Below, piece by piece: positions 56,605 through 64,000 of a stretch of DNA of 64,000 bases. Position 1 is the first letter of the stretch. Each line of letters begins with the position of its first letter. Under the pieces are notes generated by a model, which saw nothing but the letters and a program-made list of their open reading frames with translations, did no database searches and was not told the DNA's origin. Both the position numbers and the translations under genes were made by a program. The DNA is from Salvia splendens (taxonomy: Eukaryota > Streptophyta > Magnoliopsida > Lamiales > Lamiaceae). The DNA lies in contig NC_056040.1 of assembly GCF_004379255.2 (NCBI RefSeq), forward strand, positions 496,001 through 560,000, read 5' to 3'.

Positions 56605-58601
56605 GAGCACCCACAACCGTGCTCTTGCCAACGAGCACGGTTGTGTGCCCGGCCCCACTTTTTCTACATGCTCTTAGGCAAGAGCACAACACCCACAGCT
56701 GTGCTCTTCCGCAAAGACGAGCACAAGGGTCTCACCATTCCATTATTCAATTTAAATAAAAACATTTCCACAAAATTAAAATACATTACACGTATCCGGA
56801 ATAATATTACAAAATACATTAAAAATTACATAATTAAATTCCTAAAAATTAAAATTTTCATAATTAAACTCCTAAAAATTAAAAATTACATAATTAAATT
56901 CATAAAATTAAAAAACCCACTGCTCGTGGCCGAATTTCGCCCACATGTGTTTGATTAGGTCTTCTTGTAGCTCAACGTGGGTTCGGGTATCGCGCATTGT
57001 GTGTCTTGTTTCGATCCTCTCACCCACCGTCGTATGCACACCTCGGTGTGGGGGATACCTCGCGCTTGAGCTTCCGGCTTCATCCTCGTCGTAGAAGCTA
57101 GCCGCCCTCGGTCCTTCGTCGGCTATAATCATGTTGTGTAAGATAATACACATGTACATGATGTCGACGATATTTTTCACGTACCACAGCCGAGCCGGGG
57201 CCTTCACAATGTTGAATCGGGCTTGAAGGATCCCAAAGGCTCTTTCGACGTATTTCCGCGCGGACTCTTGACGCTGCGCAAAAAGAAGCCGTCTCAGGTC
57301 TTGCGGGTTGCTGAGCGTCTTCACGAAAGTCGACCACCTTGGGTAGATACCATCGGCGAGATAGTAACCCATGTGGTATACATTTCCGTTGACGGTGAAG
57401 TCGATCGCCGATGCTACACCATTCAACACATCATTGAAGAGAGGTGAAGAATAGAGCACGTTCAAGTCGTTGTTGGATCCGGCAACACCGAAATATGCAT
57501 GTCAAATCCATAGGCGGTAGTTGGCGACCGCTTCAAGGATAAGTGTTGGGCCGCCGCCTTTGTGGCCGCTTAAGTGTTGCACCCTCCAAGCAGTCGGGCA
57601 ATTCTTCCACCTCCAATGCATGCAGTCAATGCTGCCAAGCATTCCGGGAAAGCCATGGACTGATTCGTGAAGACGAAGCAACCGTTGGCAATCATCGGTG
57701 GTGGGTGCCCGAAGGAATTCATCACCGAAAGTTGTATGAACGCCCTCGCAAAAAATTTTAAGACAAAGGATTCCAGTGGACTCACCGACATGCAAATACT
57801 CATCGAAGAGGTCGGCCGTTTGCCCAGTAGCGAGTTGTCGGATGGCACACGTACACTTCTGCAACGCCGAGAGACTTTGCCGACTAGCTGCATCTGGACC
57901 TGTTTGGAAGAATTCAACACGGGCGGACAATGTGTTGACAATACGCATAAACGAGCGTTTTGACATGCGAAAACGACGCCTAAAGTAATCTTCAAGAAAC
58001 CGCGGCGGGTCGGCAAAATAGTCGGCAACGAGCCTTTTGTGGGCTCCCTCCCGGTCACGATGGATGTAGCGGAGAGTTGATCTAGTTGGTTGAGGAAGAG
58101 GGGCGGGGGTATTCGCTGCGACATATGCTTCGTAAGCGACACGATGTTGTTCGTTGTATTCTTGTTCTTTGCGCTCCGCTTCCGCAATGAGATGTGTGAA
58201 ATCCATTTGAGGTCTTGAGTGAGAGATGAAGGTGTAGATAAGTTGTATGAAAAATATGAATGAGAGGTGATTTGATGTGAAAATGGATGATGAATGTGTG
58301 TATTTATAGATGATTTTTGGGAAAAAAATACAGAAAAATGGGCAAAAAAACGGCCATTTTTTGGGATTGGGAAAATATTTTTATTTTTTGGTATTATTTT
58401 CGATTTTAAAAATAAAAAAATAATAATTTTCCAACGGATATGCTGTTGGCCAATCACACGCTGCCACGTCTCCTGCTCGCTGGCACAGCCGTGCTCGATG
58501 CATCGAGCAGCGCCGTGCCAGCGGCAAGAGCGCAACGATGGACAGCGGTGCCGCGCCGCTGGCACGGACGGACGAGCCCCTGCTCTCCGTTGTGCATGCT
58601 C
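56605..58601 (-). mobile_element. PIF/Harbinger element A, right copy
   Basis: Same insertion as 38430-40441, TTA duplications at 56602-56604 and 58602-58604. This copy gives the more reliable transposase sequence. Confidence 0.87.
56908..58206 (-). pseudogene. Harbinger element A DDE transposase with one nonsense codon
   Basis: From ATG 58206 (MDFTHLIAEAERKEQ) the frame is open to 57502, where TGA replaces the Trp codon expected before HAYFGVAGS, then continues open in the same frame to 56908. Apart from this stop it is complete, about 432 codons. Catalytic residues are Asp in GSIDCMHWRW, Asp in GSNNDLNVLY and Glu in YVERAFGILQ. It is distantly related to the transposase at 7-8.3 kb. The nonsense is present in both assembly copies, so it is probably real and makes the element defective. 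Confidence 0.9.
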
Positions 58602-58627
58602 TTATTATGTATAAATGGGCTTTCTTA

Positions 58628-60716
58628 GGCCATCCACAATAACCGCCCAGCGACCGCCCAGCCGAGCGCCGGCGCTGGGCGGTTCGCTGGGCGATCTATT
58701 GCAGCCGCCCAGCGGGCGATTGGAGAGAGAAACCGCGCAGCGCTAGGCGGTCGCGTGGCGCTGGGCGGTCGGCTGGGCGGTCCGTTCGGCGCTATTGCAG
58801 CGCCCGGATCGCCCAGCGCACCGCCTAGCGCGAAAATTATTTTTTTTTTCCGAAACACTATATATACGCTCTTTGCTCGTCATTTTCATTCGCACCACTT
58901 GTTTTAACGAGTACTCTCTCTATCTTAATTTCTGTTCAAGATCAACAACGGGAAATGGATCTCAACAACGAGCCTAGTTTCGGGAGTAGCGGGTCACAAA
59001 CTCCGACGATCCCTGTGGGAAGTGGATGGGGTCAGGTGCCCGGGTACTACAACATGTACCCGTGGCAGCAGATGATGCCCGGGGCCCCAATGGGGGGGAG
59101 TCCGCCGGGGGGGTTTCCGCCGATACCGGGGTGGGTACCCGGGATGCAGATGATGCCCGGGGGAGCACCGGCGACACAGTGGACTCCGGGGGTCGTACCG
59201 GCGACACAGTGGACTCCGGGGGTCGTACCGGCTACACAGGGGACTCCGGGGGTCGTACCGGCTACACATGGGACTCCTGGGGGGTCCCCGGCGACGGCGG
59301 GGGATGTCTATCGTCCCAGTTTTGATTTTTCGACTGGGTCTTCGCACACATCGACCCAAACACCCTTGGGGTTTGATAGTTTCTCCTTAGATGAGTTGGG
59401 GTTTGATACTCTCGGAGCTCCGGAGACTCTAGTTCAAGGGGGGGCAGTGCCGGGGCGTGGCGCCCCAAAGAAGAAGGGCAAGAAGAAGGTCGGCGAGTCG
59501 TCGCAGTCGGGTGAGGAGGAGGTACGGAGGAGGTGGACGGACGACGAGAACGTCGCGCTCAGCAAGGCGTGGGTGAGTGTTTGCGACGATCCTCTCGTTT
59601 CGAACGAGCAAAGGATCGTCAACATGTGGGGCAAGATAGCAGCAGCCTACCAGAGATTTTGCCCGGAGGGGAGGCCCCGCAAAGGGGAGGATTGCCGGAA
59701 GGGCTGGAACCGAATCAGGGCGGCGGTCTCCCGATTTTCGGGTTTGTACACCAACGCACTCCGCATGATGAGCAGTGGCCAAACGGAGGATGACTGCAGG
59801 AGAATAGCGGAGAAAGCCTTCCCACTGAAGGGTTTATACAAGGACTTCACCTACTGGAACTGCTATCTTGTACTGAGAGAGTCCGAGAAGTTCCGAGTAG
59901 GTGTCGACTCTGGCTGGCCGAAGAAGCAACGACTGAACTACACCGGCGATTACAGCGGCAGCAGCGGAGGTTCCCACGACCTCCCCGAGACGACGCAGGA
60001 GTTCCCCACGCCGCGTTCGGTCGGTGGCCGACCTCGCCCGATTGGGCGCAAGCGCGCTCAGCAGGCGGCGAGAGGGAACGCCGGGGCTTCCCAGGAGGTC
60101 CAGTCGGCATCCCCCCTTGGCCATCCACCCAGGAGCTCAAATTCTTCGCTCGCGCCCAAACGCGCGCTCAGTTGATCAAGACGATGGCCGAATGGCGCGT
60201 GGCGACGGATCCCGTGGAGAAGAGCGTGCTTCAAACCTTGCTCATGAGCCTGCAGGACGAGTTGGAGGCTATACGGAGGGAGACCGGTGGCGGCGGCAGC
60301 GGCGTAGGCGGCGGAGGCGACGGCGATGGTGGCGGCGGCGATGGTGGCGACAGCGACGGAGGCGACGACGACGGAGATGAGGAGTGAATTGTCACTCTTT
60401 TTTATTAATGTATTTTTTTTTAAAATTAATGTACTTTTTTTAAATTATTGTACTTTTTAAAATTTTAATAGTATTATTAAACTTTTCCCGTATATGTCTC
60501 GTAAATTAAATTCCGTATATTGTGTGATTGTTAATTATGTCATTTTATATAATTGTTATTAGTGATGTGGCTATTGATGTGGCTGGGCTATTTATGATGT
60601 GGCTAGGCTATGGTTGGGCTATTTATGATGTGTCAGGAGGATTTTTAGTGCTGATGATGTGGCAGTGGCTAGGCTATGGCTGGGCTATTGCTGGGCTATT
60701 CCTATTGTGGATGGCC
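58628..60716 (+). mobile_element. PIF/Harbinger element B, right copy
   Basis: Same insertion as 40468-42553, with TTA duplications at 58625-58627 and 60717-60719 and 14-bp terminal repeats GGCCATCCACAATA. Confidence 0.88.
58955..60387 (+). CDS. Harbinger ORF1, Myb/SANT-like DNA-binding protein
   Basis: A 406-codon frame from ATG 58955. The N-terminus is Gly/Pro/Met-rich with a four-fold repeat of VPATQWTPGV type (residues about 70-110). A basic KKKGKKK patch follows, then the trihelix/Myb-SANT domain (RRRWTDDENVALSKAWVSV, MWGKIAAAYQRFCP, CRKGWNRIRAAVSRFSG). In PIF/Harbinger elements this protein binds the element ends and helps the transposase enter the nucleus and act. At about 60,115-60,175 the frame shifts by one into the C-terminal part (IKTMAEWRVATDPVEKSVL, then a Gly/Asp-rich tail to 60387); the same shift is in both assembly copies, so it is a real frameshift or a missed short intron. 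Confidence 0.82.
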
Positions 60717-60719
60717 TTA

Positions 60720-61411
60720 AAAGCAGACTTGATCACTTTCTCTATTAGTCCTGTTAAATACCCTCTCACATTTCCGCACGCCAAATGATAAACTTTGAAA
60801 AAATGTGAAGTCCGTATAACTTAGGTCAATCAAAACGTTACTCCTGAAAATATTGGTGATTTGCATATATTACTAGTGCATATAAACTTTACTTGTAATT
60901 TTACATCACATAAATAATTACTAGCATACTTTTAACAAAATTCAATAAATATCAAAGATGGTTTTATAATCATATGCATATGAATCTATGCCTATTTTAT
61001 TATTATGTGATAAATCAATTCTAATATTTATCCAGAATTTCCAATAAATGTTTTTTCTTGATTTTAAATATTCTAAAATATTGCCACCACAGTAATCAAA
61101 GGTCATCAGCTATAAGTACACACTTTTCTACTGCCACCACCCTTCTCCATTCTAGCTCCCAAACTGTTCTTCTGCTTAATCGCATATTTTCTGGATCAGG
61201 TATTGCTCACCGCCTTCTGATTTTCACCCGAATTATCTCTCCTTCTATAATTTTGGTGATTCTCTGTTTGAATTTGTCGGATTGTGGTCATGGGCTTTGG
61301 ATCTCCACGATTTCATTGTTAGGGTTTTGGTTTTCCCTTTTTTTATAATTTTTTTTTCGTTTCTGTTTTGTTAGATTAGGCGCTTTGCCGTGAAGGCGAG
61401 AAGGATTTCTG
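60720..61411 (+). promoter_or_regulatory. Upstream region and 5' leader with intron of the E2 gene
   Basis: AT-rich promoter region with a probable leader intron 61200-61374 (donor after GGATCAG, acceptor TTTGTTAG). Leader introns are usual in plant E2 genes of this group. Confidence 0.5.
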
Positions 61412-63151
<1,740 letters not shown>

Positions 63152-63515
63152 ACTGAACAACAACCGGGATAGGCCTCTTCGTCTGTGGTTAATCCAGAAA
63201 ATAAAGCAGTGTTTGGTGTGGTATTTTGTCCTTAACTGGTTAACTCTTGATGGTTGTTTGTGTATGCAATACTCCATTTCCGAATTTGTGAATACAAGTA
63301 TTCGACATCTGATCAAAAATGCTTTTTCTGGTCTCAACTCTCAATCTAATAGCAAGAAATAGCTATATATATTATCAGTGATCTTGGTATTCGTATTTGA
63401 AATCTGAATACAGGAAACACATTCATGCGTTCTTTTATTACACTTATCTACTATCAATCTATGTTGAAAAAGGGTAATAAACAGCCGACGCAACTGTTTT
63501 AGCTAGGACGGGGGT
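63152..63515. other. Intergenic region between the E2 and DUF7731-like genes
   Basis: About 360 bp between convergent genes; should contain both 3' UTRs. Nothing else seen. Confidence 0.5.
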
Positions 63516-64000
63516 TTATTTGGATTTAACCTTCCAATGAGAACCATACTTGCTGATTCCAGTAAAACCTATAGGCAAGAAAACAAGTAATGGTAAAAAT
63601 TAGATACTTGAAATTTCTGTCTGTGTCAATGTGAAATGGTCGGCTCGTGTCGTACCTGTGCCGCCATTCTTGCAGCCTTCGTCTATGGTGTCGTAGAGAT
63701 CTTGCACAGTTGCAGCGTTGGCAAACCAGTAGTCTCTCTTGACATGTTTGAGGCAGAGTAGCACTGACCTCGTGTGGTCAGCGCAGCCACCTGCCTCACA
63801 GAATCTGGGACCTTCCTCCGCGGTGACGTTCAGCCACCCTTTGTAGGTCAGGCTGTAGTTCTTAGTGCCAAAGCCCGTTTTGCACGTAGTCGAGACCTGG
63901 ATAGCCCACGCATACACTATACGTGTGATTCTCGTAATTGTGAAATTTCGCAAAATCAAGAAGACTTACATTCTGGAGGCAATATTCAGAACTCCTCCAA
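63516..64000 (-). CDS. Cysteine-rich secreted protein, DUF7731-like, C-terminal part
   Basis: Minus-strand gene running off the window at its 5' end. Inferred exons are 64000-63970 (partial, ends EYCLQN), 63896-63656 (begins VSTTCKTGFGTKNYSLTYKG) and 63568-63516 (ends HWKVKSK, stop 63516-63518), with GT-AG introns and matching phase. The middle exon has the pattern CKTGFG, FCEAGGCADHT, VLLCLKHV and ATVQDLYDTIDEGC, which resembles a plant family of small Cys-rich secreted or GPI-anchored proteins now termed DUF7731 (some annotated anther-specific). The signal peptide and first Cys residues would lie outside the window. Function unknown. Confidence 0.7.

Overview
The window is nuclear DNA of a flowering plant, almost certainly a eudicot. 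It has spliced GT-AG genes for standard plant proteins (CHIP E3 ligase, ribosomal protein eL32, AIR12, a cytochrome b561/DOMON protein, plastid dihydrodipicolinate synthase, a group VI ubiquitin-conjugating enzyme), AT-rich intergenic DNA, and many LTR retrotransposons and PIF/Harbinger DNA transposons. I cannot place it to species.

Layout: 1-407 holds the N-terminal part of a minus-strand gene (possibly DUF506). 3.6-6.3 kb is CHIP (eight exons, minus), with a 173-bp Mutator-type MITE in an intron. 6.7-8.7 kb is a PIF/Harbinger element with a frameshifted transposase. 9.7-11.1 kb is eL32 (minus) with telo-box and site II promoter motifs. 12.1-23.5 kb is a young, almost undamaged Ty3/gypsy element of Tat type. 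Its gag-protease and pol frames are separated only by a UAG in a CAR-YYA readthrough context, it has a second RNase H domain, and it carries spliced antisense genes in its 3' part. Its 3' LTR is tandemly duplicated. 25.4-29.6 kb is a Ty1/copia element that lost most of reverse transcriptase and RNase H by an in-frame deletion and sits 38 bp upstream of the AIR12 start codon. A small minus-strand LTR element, the convergent cytochrome b561/DOMON gene, dihydrodipicolinate synthase, two adjacent Harbinger elements (one with only a transposase, one with only the Myb/SANT-like ORF) and the first exon of a ubiquitin-conjugating enzyme follow.

At 43,657-43,756 there is a 100-N assembly gap. Sequence 25,578-43,656 to its left recurs almost perfectly at 43,757-61,818 to its right, and both copies end exactly at the gap. 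Frame-breaking indels accumulate toward the gap on both sides: the copia ORF, AIR12 and DOMON exons are intact only on the left, while dihydrodipicolinate synthase and the Harbinger ORF1 are best on the right. I read this as two overlapping contig ends that were not merged, so the true locus probably has one copy of each gene. The right copy continues into the complete ubiquitin-conjugating enzyme gene (61.4-63.2 kb) and a minus-strand cysteine-rich DUF7731-like secreted protein gene that runs off the window.

The host genes do not form a pathway. The notable functional pairing is AIR12 with the cytochrome b561/DOMON gene (related apoplastic redox proteins, tail to tail). The richest biology is in the Tat-type retrotransposon.
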